This document shows, in pieces, positions 26,068 through 35,601 of a stretch of DNA of 64,000 nt. The DNA lies in NCBI GenBank assembly GCA_016719105.1, contig JADKAQ010000023.1, positions 1 to 64,000 of the forward strand. Reading direction: 5' to 3'. The stretch's first letter is position 1. Each line of letters starts with the position of its first letter. The position numbers were made by a program, and so were the translations under genes. The notes beneath the pieces are model-generated. The model was given only the letters and a program-made list of their open reading frames with translations. It had not been told where the DNA came from and made no database searches. The DNA comes from Gemmatimonadota bacterium. Its GTDB lineage: Bacteria; Gemmatimonadota; Gemmatimonadetes; Gemmatimonadales; Gemmatimonadaceae.

Positions 26068-26616
26068 ATGGCCGACCCCGAAATCCCCGACCGCGGTTAC
26101 AACACCAAGGACGTGGCGGAAGTCGCGGCCCCGAAACGGAAGAGTTTCGCTCGCCGCCACTGGGGCAAGCTGGCCCTGGCTGCCATCCTCGGCATCCCCT
26201 CGGCGGTTCAGCTGGCCCGTTCGTATGCCGCCCTCGCCTTCACCTACTCCACCGGCGACCGGATAGGCTACGTCCAGAAGCTCTCCCGGAAGGGGTGGGT
26301 CTGTAAGACGTGGGAAGGAGAGCTGCAGATCTCCAACATTCCGGGGAGCGCTCCGGTGCTCTTCTACTTCACGGTCCGCGACGACTCGATTGCGGCGGCG
26401 ATCCAGGGGGCCGAAGGGAAGCAGGTCGCGCTCACCTTCGACCAGCACCCCGGCATTCCGCTCTCCTGCTTCGGCGATACCGAGTACTTCGTCACTGGCG
26501 TCCGCGCGATCAACCCGCAGCCTGGGTACCCCGGCACCTCCGTGACCCCGGCGCCCCCCACGCTCCCCGTCCCGGTCGTCCCTCCGTCGGCTACAACGCC
26601 CGTCCCAGTCCCCTAA
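26068..26616 (+). CDS. Conserved membrane-anchored protein, unknown function
   Basis: This is a 182-aa protein with a cytosolic Lys/Arg-rich N-terminus, one transmembrane segment (GKLALAAILGIPSAVQLA) and a beta-rich domain with the conserved stretch STGDRIGYVQKLSRKGW, VCKTWEGELQ and a later LSCFGDTEYFVTGVR, including two Cys. Related proteins are widespread and often mis-named 6-phosphogluconate dehydrogenase in databases; nothing here supports that activity. The C-terminus is a Pro/Val-rich tail. It is 84 bp from the divergent ispG start. Confidence 0.7.
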   Translation: MADPEIPDRGYNTKDVAEVAAPKRKSFARRHWGKLALAAILGIPSAVQLARSYAALAFTYSTGDRIGYVQKLSRKGWVCKTWEGELQISNIPGSAPVLFYFTVRDDSIAAAIQGAEGKQVALTFDQHPGIPLSCFGDTEYFVTGVRAINPQPGYPGTSVTPAPPTLPVPVVPPSATTPVPVP

Positions 26617-26689
26617 GAAAGGCAGAAGTACGGTGCGGCATTTCGCGGCCGCATCGCGGCGCGTAACCCCTGCGCCAACACATACAGCA

Positions 26690-26718
26690 TTGTTCAGCTA
26701 GCCGGGCAGTCCTATATT
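26690..26718 (+). promoter_or_regulatory. Cold-shock gene promoter
   Basis: TTGTTC (26690-26695) and TATATT (26713-26718) are 17 bp apart, a good vegetative-type match, about 157 bp before the cold-shock start codon. The implied 5' leader is long, as is common for csp genes. Confidence 0.7.
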
Positions 26719-26724
26719 CTGCGC

Positions 26725-26874
26725 GCTCGAACGCGCCCTTGGGCCTTTGGGTTCGGGGCGCGTTGTTCTTCCGGTGCGGAAGGAAGACGCTCGTCGAGCG
26801 GAATGTCCGCTGCATGGCTTTTGCCTGGGTCGGCGTCTCTGCGCTTCCCGGCAAGCTTACCTCAGGAGTGCAGT
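26725..26874 (+). promoter_or_regulatory. Structured 5' leader of the cold-shock gene
   Basis: About 150 nt are predicted between the transcription start and the csp ATG. Visible hairpins are AACGCGCCC with GGGCGCGTT (9 bp) and CTTCC-GGTGC-GGAAG. An AGGAG ribosome-binding site lies 8 nt before the ATG. A role in temperature-dependent translation is inferred from cspA leaders of other bacteria. Confidence 0.45.
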
Positions 26875-27084
26875 ATGCGTACGACCGGCAAGGTGAAGTG
26901 GTTCAACGACGCGAAGGGGTTCGGCTTCATCACCCCCGACAACGGCTCCAAGGACTGTTTCGTGCACTACAGCTCCATCCAGGGCTCGGGCTTCAAGTCC
27001 CTGGCCGAGGGTGACGCTGTGGAGTTCGAGATCACGCAGGGTGAAAAGGGCCCTGCGGCCGAGGGCGTCGTCAAGATCAGCTAG
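26875..27084 (+). CDS. csp: Cold-shock domain protein
   Basis: This is a single-stranded nucleic-acid chaperone with one cold-shock (S1-like OB) domain, 69 aa, the standard length. RNP1 is KGFGFITPD and RNP2 is CFVHYSSI. It begins RTTGKVKWFNDAKGFGFI and ends in VVKIS. The start is set by the AGGAG 8 nt upstream and by the family N-terminus; longer in-frame starts would add unrelated residues. It has its own promoter and terminator, so it is monocistronic. Confidence 0.95.
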   Translation: MRTTGKVKWFNDAKGFGFITPDNGSKDCFVHYSSIQGSGFKSLAEGDAVEFEITQGEKGPAAEGVVKIS

Positions 27085-27124
27085 TCGTAGGAACCACCCA
27101 GCCTAACGGCAGGGCGAAGGCCAG

Positions 27125-27157
27125 CAGGGCGTCCCGCGAGGGGCGCCCTGTTTCGTT
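27125..27157 (+). terminator. Intrinsic terminator after csp
   Basis: CAGGGCGTCCC and GGGGCGCCCTG pair over 11 bp (one G-U) around a GCGA tetraloop and are followed by TTTCGTT. Confidence 0.85.
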
Positions 27158-27305
27158 CCTGGGCCACCACTCGCAGCTTCGGCGTACTCCCGCCACGGCT
27201 CGTCCCCCCCAACCCGCGGTTCGACGCGCCGGACTCGCCGCCTCCCCCTCGTCGCCCTAACGTTGGGCAACCGTTGCCGGTCGCCCCGATACGCCGAGGA
27301 CCTCC

Positions 27306-27839
27306 ATGATTCGCTCTCGCTCATTGGCCCAGCGCGCTCCGGTGCTGCGCCGCGTGCCGTACGCCGCCCTGCTCGCCGGGCTCGTGCTCGCCCCGGCAGT
27401 TGTGCCTCGCGCGGCCTCGCTCCAGGCGCAGTCGACCGCTCCTCGCCCCGCCGACCCCGCCGCTGATCGCGAAGCGGTGCGCCGAGCGGCCCTCGACTAC
27501 ATCGAAGGCTTCTACGAGGGCGATTCCACCAAGCACGTGCGCTCCATCCGCCCGGAGTTCTACAAGTACGGCTTCTACTTCGACCCCGACTCGGCGCGCT
27601 ACCGCGGGATGCAGATGACCTGGCCCCGCGCCCTCGCCTTCTCGCGGCGGGTGCGCGAGAGCCGCAATCCGGCCCCGGCGACCGCGCCAAAGGAGGTCCA
27701 GATCTTCGAGGTCAACGACCAGACGGCCAGCGCCAAGGTGCGCGCCTACTGGGGGACCGACTATCTGCTGCTCGGCAAGTTCGATGGCAGGTGGATGATC
27801 TCGCACGTCCTCTGGCAGTCGCCGCCGCCGCAGCCCTGA
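27306..27839 (+). CDS. Exported NTF2-like (lumazine-binding-like) protein
   Basis: This is a secreted protein of 177 aa. A Sec signal (ALLAGLVLAPAVVPRAASLQAQ) is followed by an NTF2-fold domain with AALDYIEGFYEGDSTKHVRS, FYKYGFYFDP, VQIFEVNDQTASAKVRAYWG and KFDGRWMISHVLW. This pattern matches the putative lumazine-binding family of the SnoaL/NTF2 superfamily, whose members bind small hydrophobic ligands or are enzymes of unknown specificity. No catalytic residues can be assigned. It stands 102 bp before the metalloprotease gene and may share its transcript. Confidence 0.7.
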   Translation: MIRSRSLAQRAPVLRRVPYAALLAGLVLAPAVVPRAASLQAQSTAPRPADPAADREAVRRAALDYIEGFYEGDSTKHVRSIRPEFYKYGFYFDPDSARYRGMQMTWPRALAFSRRVRESRNPAPATAPKEVQIFEVNDQTASAKVRAYWGTDYLLLGKFDGRWMISHVLWQSPPPQP

Positions 27840-27941
27840 CAGCAGCCGGGCGTCGCGTCCCAGCGCGCCGCACGAGAGATTGTGGTCGGCTGAGCGCCAG
27901 GCGATCCCTGGTGCGCCCTCCCCACCCTCATCCGCATCGCC

Positions 27942-30470
27942 ATGCGACGTTCTGTCGTGCGCACGCTCGCGCCGCTTGCCTTCGCGCTCCCCGCGTTGCT
28001 CCCGGCCCAGCAGCAGACGCCTCCGCCCACGGCCCCGCCTAACGCGGCACCAGGACAGGCCGGCCAACCGCCGGCCCGCCGCGGCCCGCGCCCGTACGCC
28101 CAGGTCATCACCGACAAGGCGGTGACCGATGCCGGCGGGATCACCGTGCATCGCGTCGATGAGCGCTGGTTCTTCGAGGTCCCCGATTCGCTCGCCGGGC
28201 GCGACCTCCTCTTCGTGACGCGCATTGCCGGCGTCCCGGCTGGCTTCGACGGCTTCATCTCGGCTGGGACGTCGCTCGGGGAGCGCGTGGTGCGCTGGGA
28301 GCGGCAGGGCGACCGCGTGCTGCTGCGCACCGTGGGCTTCGATGCGGTCGCCGATGATTCGCTCCCCATCGCGCTCTCGGTCGCCAGCAACAACGTCGGA
28401 CCGATCCTCGCCGCCTTCCCCATCGCCGCCTTCACGCGCGATAGCGCGTCCACCGTGGTCGATGTCACCGATTTCTTCACCGGCGACACACCGGTGCTGA
28501 GCGGGCTCTCGGCGGCGCAGCGCCGCACGTATGCGGTGCGGCGCCTCGACCCGGCGCGTTCGTTCATCAACGTCGTGCGCTCCTTTCCGCAGAACGTCGA
28601 GGTGCGCCACACGCAGACGTTCGATGCCGGGGAGCCGCCGTCGGAGCGAGAGGCCGGGACCATCTCCCTCGAGATGCGCCAGTCGTTCGTCGTCCTCCCC
28701 AAGATGCCGATGCGTCCTCGCTATGCCGACGCGCGCGTGGGCTTCTTCTCGGTGTCACGGGTGAACTACGGCCTCGATGAGCAGAAGGCGGCGTCCCAGA
28801 CCTTCATTCGTCGCTGGCGCCTGGAGCCCAAGGATCCGGCGGCGTACGCGCGCGGTGAACTGGTCGAGCCCGTGAAGCCGATCGTGTACTATCTCGATCC
28901 GGCGACCCCCACCAAGTGGCGCCGCTACGTGCGCGAAGGGGTCGAAGCCTGGCAGAAGGCCTTCGAGAAGGCCGGCTTCAAGAACGCGATCATCGCCAAG
29001 GATCCGCCCAGCAAGGCCGAGGACCCGGAGTGGGACCCGGAGGATATCCGCTACTCGGTGGTGCGCTGGGCTGCTTCGCTCGTGCGCAACGCCGTGGGAC
29101 CGAGCACCAGCGACCCGCGCACCGGTGAGATCATCGAGAGCGACATTACCTGGTACCACAACCACATGCGCTCGTATCGCAATCGGTTGATGGTGGAGAC
29201 TGGCGTCGCCAATCCCGCGGCCCGCTCGCTGGAGATCCCCGAGGAACTGATGGGGGAGACGATGCGGCAGGTGATCACGCACGAAGTCGGGCACGCGATC
29301 GGGCTCCCGCACAACATGATTGCGTCGAGCTCCTTCCCGGTCGACTCGTTGCGCAAGCCGTCGTTTGCCTCGGTCTATGGCGTCTCGGCGACCATCATGG
29401 ACTATGCGCGGCAGAACTACGTAGCCCAGCCCGGCGACGGGCTCGCCCCCAAGGACTTCGTGCGCCGCCTTGGCCCCTTCGACGACTTCGTGATCAACTG
29501 GGGGTATCGCGCGCTGCCGCAGGCGGCCACGCCGGAGGCCGAGCGCCCGATCCTCAACGGATGGGTCATCAACCAGAGTGGTCCCTTCCCGTATCGCTAC
29601 AGCGAACAGTTCCTGAGCGGGATCGATCCGCGTTCGCAGACCGAGGACGTGGGGGACGATCCGGTGAAGGCGACGGGCTACGCCATCGCCAACATGAAGA
29701 AGCTCGTCCCGCAACTCACCGCGTGGACGACCAAGCCCGGCGAAGACTATGAGGACCTGGCCGAGCTGTACGGAGAAACGTTAGGCATGTGGGGGCTGTA
29801 CATGGGGCACGTGACGTCGGTCATCGGCGGCATGACGATCGACGCGAAGACGGCGGAGCAGGCGGGCGCGGTGTATTCGCCGGTATCGAAGGCGCGGCAG
29901 AAAGCCGCCCTCAACTTCCTGGCCGAACAGGTGGTTCGCACGCCGGGCTGGTTGGCGCCGCAGGACATCGTGTCGAAGATCGGCCCGGGGACGGGAGGGG
30001 CGTCGCTCGCCGTGCGGCAATCGAACGTGATCGCGCAGCTGCTCGACGCGCGACGGCTCGATCGCCTGGCGATCGGCGAACAGCTCGACGCCGCGAACGC
30101 CTATCCGGTGAGTGAGTACCTTGGCGACCTGCGGCGGGCGGTGTGGAGCGCGCCGGCGCTCCCGCTCGACGCCAATCGCCGTCAGCTGCAGCGCGTGTAC
30201 CTCGAACGGTTGGAGGCGTTGCTCGCGCCGCCGCCGGCGCCGGCGGCCAACCCGTTCGGCGGCGGCGGTGCCGGTCGCGCACTCCCCGCGCTGCTGGTCG
30301 CGCCGAACGTGCGTCGCACCGACCTGTCGGCGCTGGCGCGCGCCGAACTGCGCGCGGTGCGTGAGACGGCGCGCGCGAGCGTGGCCACGGCAGCCGGCGT
30401 AAGCCGCGCGCACTGGCAAGACGTGGCCGACCGGGTGGAGGAGATCCTGGAGAAGCAGAAGGGGAGGTAA
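27942..30470 (+). CDS. Secreted zinc metalloprotease (DUF5117/DUF4953 type)
   Basis: This is an exported protein of 842 aa with a Sec signal (APLAFALPALLPAQ). An N-terminal DUF5118/DUF5117-like half (ITVHRVDERWFFEVPDS, SVSRVNYGLDEQKA, FIRRWRLEPKDP) precedes the protease core KPIVYYLDPATPTKWR and the metzincin-like zinc site THEVGHAIGLPHN (HExxHxxGxxH). A distal Met-turn candidate is ATIMDYARQNY. Large proteins of this type are common in Bacteroidota and Gemmatimonadota. The substrate is unknown. It is followed by a strong terminator. Confidence 0.88.
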   Translation: MRRSVVRTLAPLAFALPALLPAQQQTPPPTAPPNAAPGQAGQPPARRGPRPYAQVITDKAVTDAGGITVHRVDERWFFEVPDSLAGRDLLFVTRIAGVPAGFDGFISAGTSLGERVVRWERQGDRVLLRTVGFDAVADDSLPIALSVASNNVGPILAAFPIAAFTRDSASTVVDVTDFFTGDTPVLSGLSAAQRRTYAVRRLDPARSFINVVRSFPQNVEVRHTQTFDAGEPPSEREAGTISLEMRQSFVVLPKMPMRPRYADARVGFFSVSRVNYGLDEQKAASQTFIRRWRLEPKDPAAYARGELVEPVKPIVYYLDPATPTKWRRYVREGVEAWQKAFEKAGFKNAIIAKDPPSKAEDPEWDPEDIRYSVVRWAASLVRNAVGPSTSDPRTGEIIESDITWYHNHMRSYRNRLMVETGVANPAARSLEIPEELMGETMRQVITHEVGHAIGLPHNMIASSSFPVDSLRKPSFASVYGVSATIMDYARQNYVAQPGDGLAPKDFVRRLGPFDDFVINWGYRALPQAATPEAERPILNGWVINQSGPFPYRYSEQFLSGIDPRSQTEDVGDDPVKATGYAIANMKKLVPQLTAWTTKPGEDYEDLAELYGETLGMWGLYMGHVTSVIGGMTIDAKTAEQAGAVYSPVSKARQKAALNFLAEQVVRTPGWLAPQDIVSKIGPGTGGASLAVRQSNVIAQLLDARRLDRLAIGEQLDAANAYPVSEYLGDLRRAVWSAPALPLDANRRQLQRVYLERLEALLAPPPAPAANPFGGGGAGRALPALLVAPNVRRTDLSALARAELRAVRETARASVATAAGVSRAHWQDVADRVEEILEKQKGR

Positions 30471-30501
30471 GGCCCCGGCGCCCGGGCTTCGCTGACACCA
30501 C

Positions 30502-30535
30502 AACGCCCCCTCTCGGGTGAGAGGGGGCGTTTCGG
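30502..30535 (+). terminator. Intrinsic terminator between convergent genes
   Basis: AACGCCCCCTCTC and GAGAGGGGGCGTT form a perfect 13-bp stem with a GGGT loop, followed by TTCGG. It ends the metalloprotease transcript and, reading the other way, may also serve gltS. Confidence 0.85.
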
Positions 30536-30586
30536 TTATCCCGCACCTGGCGAAGCGCCCGTAACGCGGGCGCGCCAGTTCCCGCC

Positions 30587-31822
30587 TCACTTCCCCACGT
30601 TCAGGAATGCCGTGATGATCACCGCGTTGCTGAAGTCGATGAAGAACGCTCCCACCATCGGCAACACCAGAAAGGCCCGCGGCGCCGCGCCGAAGCGCTC
30701 CACGAGCGAGTTCATGTTGGCCACCGCGTTCGGCGTGGCGCCGAGTCCGAAGCCGCAGTGCCCCCCGGCCATCACGGCCGCGTCGTAGTCGCGCCCCATC
30801 AGGCGGAAGGTCACGAACATCGCGAACGCGGCCATCATCGCCACCTGTACCATCAGGATGGCCAGCATCGGGAGGGCGAGGTCGAAGAGCTCCCACAGGC
30901 GCAACGACATGAGCGCCATTGTGAGGAAGAGCGCGAGCGCGATCGTTCCCAGGTCGTCGATGGTGCGCGTGGCGATGCGCACGACGCCCGTTCCCTCGAA
31001 CAGGTTGCGCGCCACGGCCGCCACGAGCATCGCGCCGATGTACGCTGGAAGCGTGACGTACTGCGCGGCCCACTTGGAGACCACGCTACCCAGTGCCATG
31101 CACCCGAGGATGACGGTAATCATCTGCAGCATCACATAGGCGGTCGGTGCCTCCCCCACCGTCTCCGTGTCGATCTCGGCGTCGAGCGACGACGCCTCGG
31201 CCTCTCGCGACGTGGCGGCGCTCCCCGCATCGGCCACACCGCCGGAGCGCAGCTTGAAGCGCTGAATCAGTCGCGTCCCCACCGGTCCGCCGATGATACC
31301 TCCCGAGACCAGCCCGAAGGTGGCGGCCGCCATCGCGAGCGCGACGGCGCCCGGCAGTTGGCCCTGTTCCTCCAGCAACTTGCCGAATGCTGCCCCCGTC
31401 CCGTGCCCGCCGGTCATGGTGATGGAGCCGGCAATGAGCCCGAGCCGGGGGTCCACGCCTAACAAGCTGGCGAGCGTCATCCCCACGCCGTTCTGCAGTG
31501 CCGCGAGCACCGAGGCGGCGATCCAGAAGACGAGCACCTGCGGCCCACCGCGCTTGAGCAACGCGAGCGAGGCGCCGAGCCCGATGGTGGTGAAGAAGGC
31601 GATCATGAACGGCGTCTGCAGCGTTGTATCGAACTCGAAGGCCAACATGCCAGACTGTCGCAGCGCGAGTGCCAGCATGGCGAACGTGAAGCCGCCGATG
31701 ACCGGCGCCGGAATGTTGAAGCGATCGAGCACCCCGACGCGTCGCCGGATGCCGTAGCCGACAAAGAGGATCACCGCAGCCAACGCCACGGTCTGGATCA
31801 TGTCGAGCTTGAGAGACGTCAC
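30587..31822 (-). CDS. gltS: Sodium/glutamate symporter
   Basis: This is an inner-membrane Na+/glutamate symporter of the GltS family (411 aa) with about ten helices in two inverted halves. Each half has a conserved Gly-rich re-entrant loop: TMTGGHGTGAAFG in the first and MAGGHCGFGLGATPNAVANM in the second. The N-terminal helix contains VGYGIRRRV followed by IPAPVIGGF, as in the family. A Ser/Glu-rich loop of about 30 residues separates the halves. It stands alone, convergent with the metalloprotease gene. Confidence 0.93.
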   Translation of the reverse strand: MTSLKLDMIQTVALAAVILFVGYGIRRRVGVLDRFNIPAPVIGGFTFAMLALALRQSGMLAFEFDTTLQTPFMIAFFTTIGLGASLALLKRGGPQVLVFWIAASVLAALQNGVGMTLASLLGVDPRLGLIAGSITMTGGHGTGAAFGKLLEEQGQLPGAVALAMAAATFGLVSGGIIGGPVGTRLIQRFKLRSGGVADAGSAATSREAEASSLDAEIDTETVGEAPTAYVMLQMITVILGCMALGSVVSKWAAQYVTLPAYIGAMLVAAVARNLFEGTGVVRIATRTIDDLGTIALALFLTMALMSLRLWELFDLALPMLAILMVQVAMMAAFAMFVTFRLMGRDYDAAVMAGGHCGFGLGATPNAVANMNSLVERFGAAPRAFLVLPMVGAFFIDFSNAVIITAFLNVGK

Positions 31823-31942
31823 GACGGAGCTGGGAGTGAGGATGAGGTGGACGCCGCGCGACGCGATGTCGTCGAGCCTGGTGAGGTACGCGGCAGTGGC
31901 ACGTTCACGTTGAGTGCGGTTGAAGCGCGAGGTGCGCCAGCC

Positions 31943-34900
31943 CTATCGCCTCACCTTCCCACGCCCGTCCGGCGTCGCGCGCTCGCGCTCCCCGCCCAAT
32001 TCGCGCACCGTCAGCAGGAACGCGTCGCCTCCCTTGGGCTGCACCTGAATCGCGACGGCCGGATACGCGCTACGTCCGGCTGGGAGCGCGGCCTGCCACG
32101 CATTCGCCCGCGCACTCCACGGTCCTCCCTTCGCACGCTCGGACGGCTGGTCGGTGACCGCCACGTATCCGAAGGCCGGGTTGAACAGTACATCCTGATA
32201 GTCGAAGGCCACGGCCCCCGAGGGAAGCCCGGTGTGGTCCACCACCGCCTTCCACTTCCCGGCCGCCGGTGCCAACACCCGAACAGACTCGTCGCCCGAT
32301 GCGTCGCCATCGGCACGAGCAGCGACGCACTCCTTCCCCGTGCAGTCGAAGAGATACAGATCAAGGTCACCATCATTGGCCGCTCGAACACGCGCGGTGA
32401 GCAGCGTGGTGCCGGCGGGCACATCGATGTCGTACACACGCTGCTCGCGTGAGGTGAGGTTGCCGCGATCGCGGCGCGCGCCCCCCATTGGGAGCCCCAC
32501 CGCGCCCCCCGGGAAGGGAGCAAAGCTGTTGGTCATCGAGACATCGACGGCGCTGCTGCCACCGTTGTTGCCATCGCTGCTACCGTTGCCGCGCAACGCG
32601 GTCGCGATCGCCTCGGCGCCTAACGCCGAGACCGTGACCGTCACGGCGGTGGGCGGGACGGCGGAATCGACCTTGGCCTGCTGCCAATCGAACGTGCGTG
32701 TGTCTTCCACGTCCTGCAAGCGCACCTCCCAAACTCCCGCCGCCGGCTCGCTCACCCAGTACGTCATGTTGCCTGGTGCGGGCGCCGCCGCCGGGCCTTG
32801 TCCGATCCCGGTGATGTTGCGCGTGTCGGGACGCGTAATGGCCACGCTGGGGCGTCGCTTGGGTGCGTTCACCTCCACGCGCAGCGCCGAGATGCCGGCG
32901 GGGACGCGATAGTAGAGGTGCGTCATTCCTGGTCGCGGGATCTCCACCTTCTGCTGCACCGTGTAGCCGCTGTCGCTCGCCAGCACGTGCGCGGCGACGA
33001 CAGTGGCCTGCGTGCGAAACTCCACCCCCGGTGCCCCGACGTAGTCGAGCGTGAGGATTGCTGAATGCACGCCGGGCGTGGCAGGGGCAATGCGCACCGG
33101 CATGTCGACCGGGCGGTTCAGCGGGAGCGTGATGGTCGACGCCGACGAGAACGTTGCGCCGTCATTCCCGAGCCAGCCTAACGTGAACGAGAGCGGTGCG
33201 CGCGGTCCGCCGGTCCGGGTGAGGGTGATCGTGCGCGTCCCCGTGTCGCCTGCCGCCCATCCCTCGCGCTCGAAGATCCCCACCCCCATGTGTGGCTCGG
33301 CCAGCAAGTGGCTCGTCGCGTGACGAACGGGGGCACGCGAGGTGATCGCGATCGCGCTGCGCGACGTGTCCATCGCCAGCAACGCTTCCCACGCCCCGGC
33401 GATGTTCACCACGCCGTTCCCCTGCTTGTAGGAGGGCAGATGCGCGATCCACCGCCCGGACGTGATCAGCGCCTGCCGCAGGCGATATGCGTCGTAGGCG
33501 ACGCCGCGCTGCTTGGCCGCGCTGATGAGGAGCGCCACCGCACCGGCCGTCGTTGGCGTCGCGGTCGAGGTGCCGCCGGCAATGTTGTAGCCCGGGGGGA
33601 GCTGCATCAGCCCGGGGATCGCGGTTCCTTCGATGAAGCCGCGCCCCGTGCTCACGTAGTTGGAGGGGGCGATGATGTCCGGCTTCGCCGCACCGTTCCC
33701 CATCGGCCCGTACCCGCCGGTGATGAGGAGGTTGTCATCGTTCTGCACCCGCACGCCGTGGTTGGCCATGAAGTTGGCCTTGCTCTCGTGTGCCCCCACC
33801 GAGATCGCCCCGGGCGCCAACGCGTAGTCGTCGATGGCGCCTAGCATCGCGTAGTTGTGCGTCGGGATCACAATGGGCTTCTTGTACTTCGCAATGAGCC
33901 GCCCATAGATGACTGTCGGGACCAGGCGACCATCGAAGAGCAGGTAGTTACGGGCGATGAGCGAGCTCTGTTCGAGGAAGACGACGTCGACGTCGGGATG
34001 CTTGACCGCGATGATCACTGCCTCCGTTTGCCCGTATGCGGACCCGCCTTCGGCGACGTTCACGAGCTGCGCCCCGGGCGCCACGCCGTCGAATCGTCCG
34101 CTGGTTCCGCGACTCGCCACCGCCGCGCCCACCACCAGCGAGGCGTGGCTCGCCACGCCGAAGTTGAGCGACACAAGCTTGCGTCCGCGATCGATCTGCA
34201 CCGCGTAGCTCACGCTCTCGCGAATCGGCGTCGCTGGGTTGTCTCGTCCGAGCACCCCGAACTCGGGGCGCGTGGCGTAGTCGGTGAAGGCCTTCTCGTC
34301 GCGAAAGTCCCGGTCCTGGTCGGTGTCGAGCCAGACGTCGTTGCTTGCCTCGTTCCACAGCACGGCAAACAGACGGCTCGATCCCTTGGGGTTACCGTCG
34401 CGGTTCAGGTCCTTGTCGATCCCGGCCCGATTGAGCGAGTCGAAGACCGCCTCATCCACGATGGCGATGCGATAGGTCCCGGACGCCGGCGCCGTGAAGG
34501 CAGAGTCTTTGTAGGTAAACGCGCCAATGGATGACGCCACGACCGAGTCCTTCATGCGCAGCCACTGTCCATCCTCCTCGTCGTCGATGTCGACCGCATT
34601 CCGGTAGCCAATGATCTTGCGCGTTGGCTTGCCGTCGAGCGTCGTGGCCAGCTGAAGCTCGGGGAGCAGGGCGTCGAGGCTCTGATCGATGATGGCGATC
34701 GTCGTCCCGCGGCCGTCGAACGTCGGGTTGGCCCGACGCCAGTCCAGCGCTCCCATGTCACTCAGCGGGTCGTAGCGATCGGTGAGCGGCGTCTCGGGGA
34801 GCGTCGGGGGCCAGCGCTTCTTCGTCGTGTCGAGCGCCGTCCATGGCCTCCCATATGGGGGGACGAATGGGAGCGTGGATGGCGACGACTCGTTTCGCGC

Positions 34901-35284
34901 CTGCGCCGGTGTCGCGTCGGCCAGGCCGAAGGCGCGTCCCAGGCGCGAGATCGAGACATCGACGCTATGCACGAGTGGATCGCGCACGAGACGCTCGACG
35001 CTGTCCACCCGCACATGCACGCGCAGGTAGTCCACGTCGTCGTCGCGATAGCGCACCGTCCCGCCCAGCCCAGCGACGAGTGCGGCAGCCTTGGCGTTGG
35101 CGCCGGGCATCGACGCCACGACCAGGGTGACGCTGGAGTCGCCACGGGCGCGCGCCGCCGCGATCTCGCCGCGCGCATCCTTGAACAGGAAGGGGCGCCG
35201 CGGTGGGTCGCCGCGCTGCTGCGCCGTGAGCGCCGACGCGCCCAGCAGGAGGGCCGGAAGGAGGCAGAGCGGCGAGGCACGCAT
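31943..35284 (-). CDS. Large subtilisin-like (S8) serine peptidase
   Basis: This is a secreted peptidase of 1113 aa. After a signal peptide (ALLLGASALTAQ) and a propeptide-like beta region, the S8 core spans about residues 185-610. The Asp region is TTIAIIDQSLD, the His region is GVASHASLVVGAAVAS, and the Ser region is GGTSTATPTTAGAVALL. The motifs differ from textbook subtilisin: DxS instead of DSG, HA instead of HG, and GTSTATP. Several beta domains follow, including a pre-peptidase C-terminal-like domain (DGDLDLYLFDCTG). The size and layout resemble tripeptidyl-peptidase-like S8 enzymes. The role is probably extracellular protein degradation. Confidence 0.88.
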   Translation of the reverse strand: MRASPLCLLPALLLGASALTAQQRGDPPRRPFLFKDARGEIAAARARGDSSVTLVVASMPGANAKAAALVAGLGGTVRYRDDDVDYLRVHVRVDSVERLVRDPLVHSVDVSISRLGRAFGLADATPAQARNESSPSTLPFVPPYGRPWTALDTTKKRWPPTLPETPLTDRYDPLSDMGALDWRRANPTFDGRGTTIAIIDQSLDALLPELQLATTLDGKPTRKIIGYRNAVDIDDEEDGQWLRMKDSVVASSIGAFTYKDSAFTAPASGTYRIAIVDEAVFDSLNRAGIDKDLNRDGNPKGSSRLFAVLWNEASNDVWLDTDQDRDFRDEKAFTDYATRPEFGVLGRDNPATPIRESVSYAVQIDRGRKLVSLNFGVASHASLVVGAAVASRGTSGRFDGVAPGAQLVNVAEGGSAYGQTEAVIIAVKHPDVDVVFLEQSSLIARNYLLFDGRLVPTVIYGRLIAKYKKPIVIPTHNYAMLGAIDDYALAPGAISVGAHESKANFMANHGVRVQNDDNLLITGGYGPMGNGAAKPDIIAPSNYVSTGRGFIEGTAIPGLMQLPPGYNIAGGTSTATPTTAGAVALLISAAKQRGVAYDAYRLRQALITSGRWIAHLPSYKQGNGVVNIAGAWEALLAMDTSRSAIAITSRAPVRHATSHLLAEPHMGVGIFEREGWAAGDTGTRTITLTRTGGPRAPLSFTLGWLGNDGATFSSASTITLPLNRPVDMPVRIAPATPGVHSAILTLDYVGAPGVEFRTQATVVAAHVLASDSGYTVQQKVEIPRPGMTHLYYRVPAGISALRVEVNAPKRRPSVAITRPDTRNITGIGQGPAAAPAPGNMTYWVSEPAAGVWEVRLQDVEDTRTFDWQQAKVDSAVPPTAVTVTVSALGAEAIATALRGNGSSDGNNGGSSAVDVSMTNSFAPFPGGAVGLPMGGARRDRGNLTSREQRVYDIDVPAGTTLLTARVRAANDGDLDLYLFDCTGKECVAARADGDASGDESVRVLAPAAGKWKAVVDHTGLPSGAVAFDYQDVLFNPAFGYVAVTDQPSERAKGGPWSARANAWQAALPAGRSAYPAVAIQVQPKGGDAFLLTVRELGGERERATPDGRGKVRR

Positions 35285-35601
35285 AGGTCACCTGGGTCCT
35301 GGGAGTGCGCGAATCTCGGGGGCGGGGCACGCCCTGTCGAGAGGCGCTGAGTCGCGCGACAGCGTTAGGCAGCGGTCTGATACCTCACGGGGTCGACTCA
35401 CCCATCCGGCGCGCCGCCGCGGCTCGTACGAGATCGGTGCGGGGACGTGCCCACGACGATCACGGGCACCCGTCTGCCCACACCACGCTCCCGCATCCTC
35501 GCCCAGTGCTCGCGGCGTGCGGGAGAAGCCGCTGACCACGACCGCATCTGCTGCGCGACCGGCGCCCCTCGCCCGACACTGGGCGCTCCTGTGCCTGGTC
35601 G
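35285..35601. other. Intergenic region between two leftward genes
   Basis: This is 317 bp between the S8 peptidase start and the fasciclin stop. One CGTTAGGC octamer is at about 35363. No gene, terminator or promoter was recognised with confidence. Confidence 0.5.
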
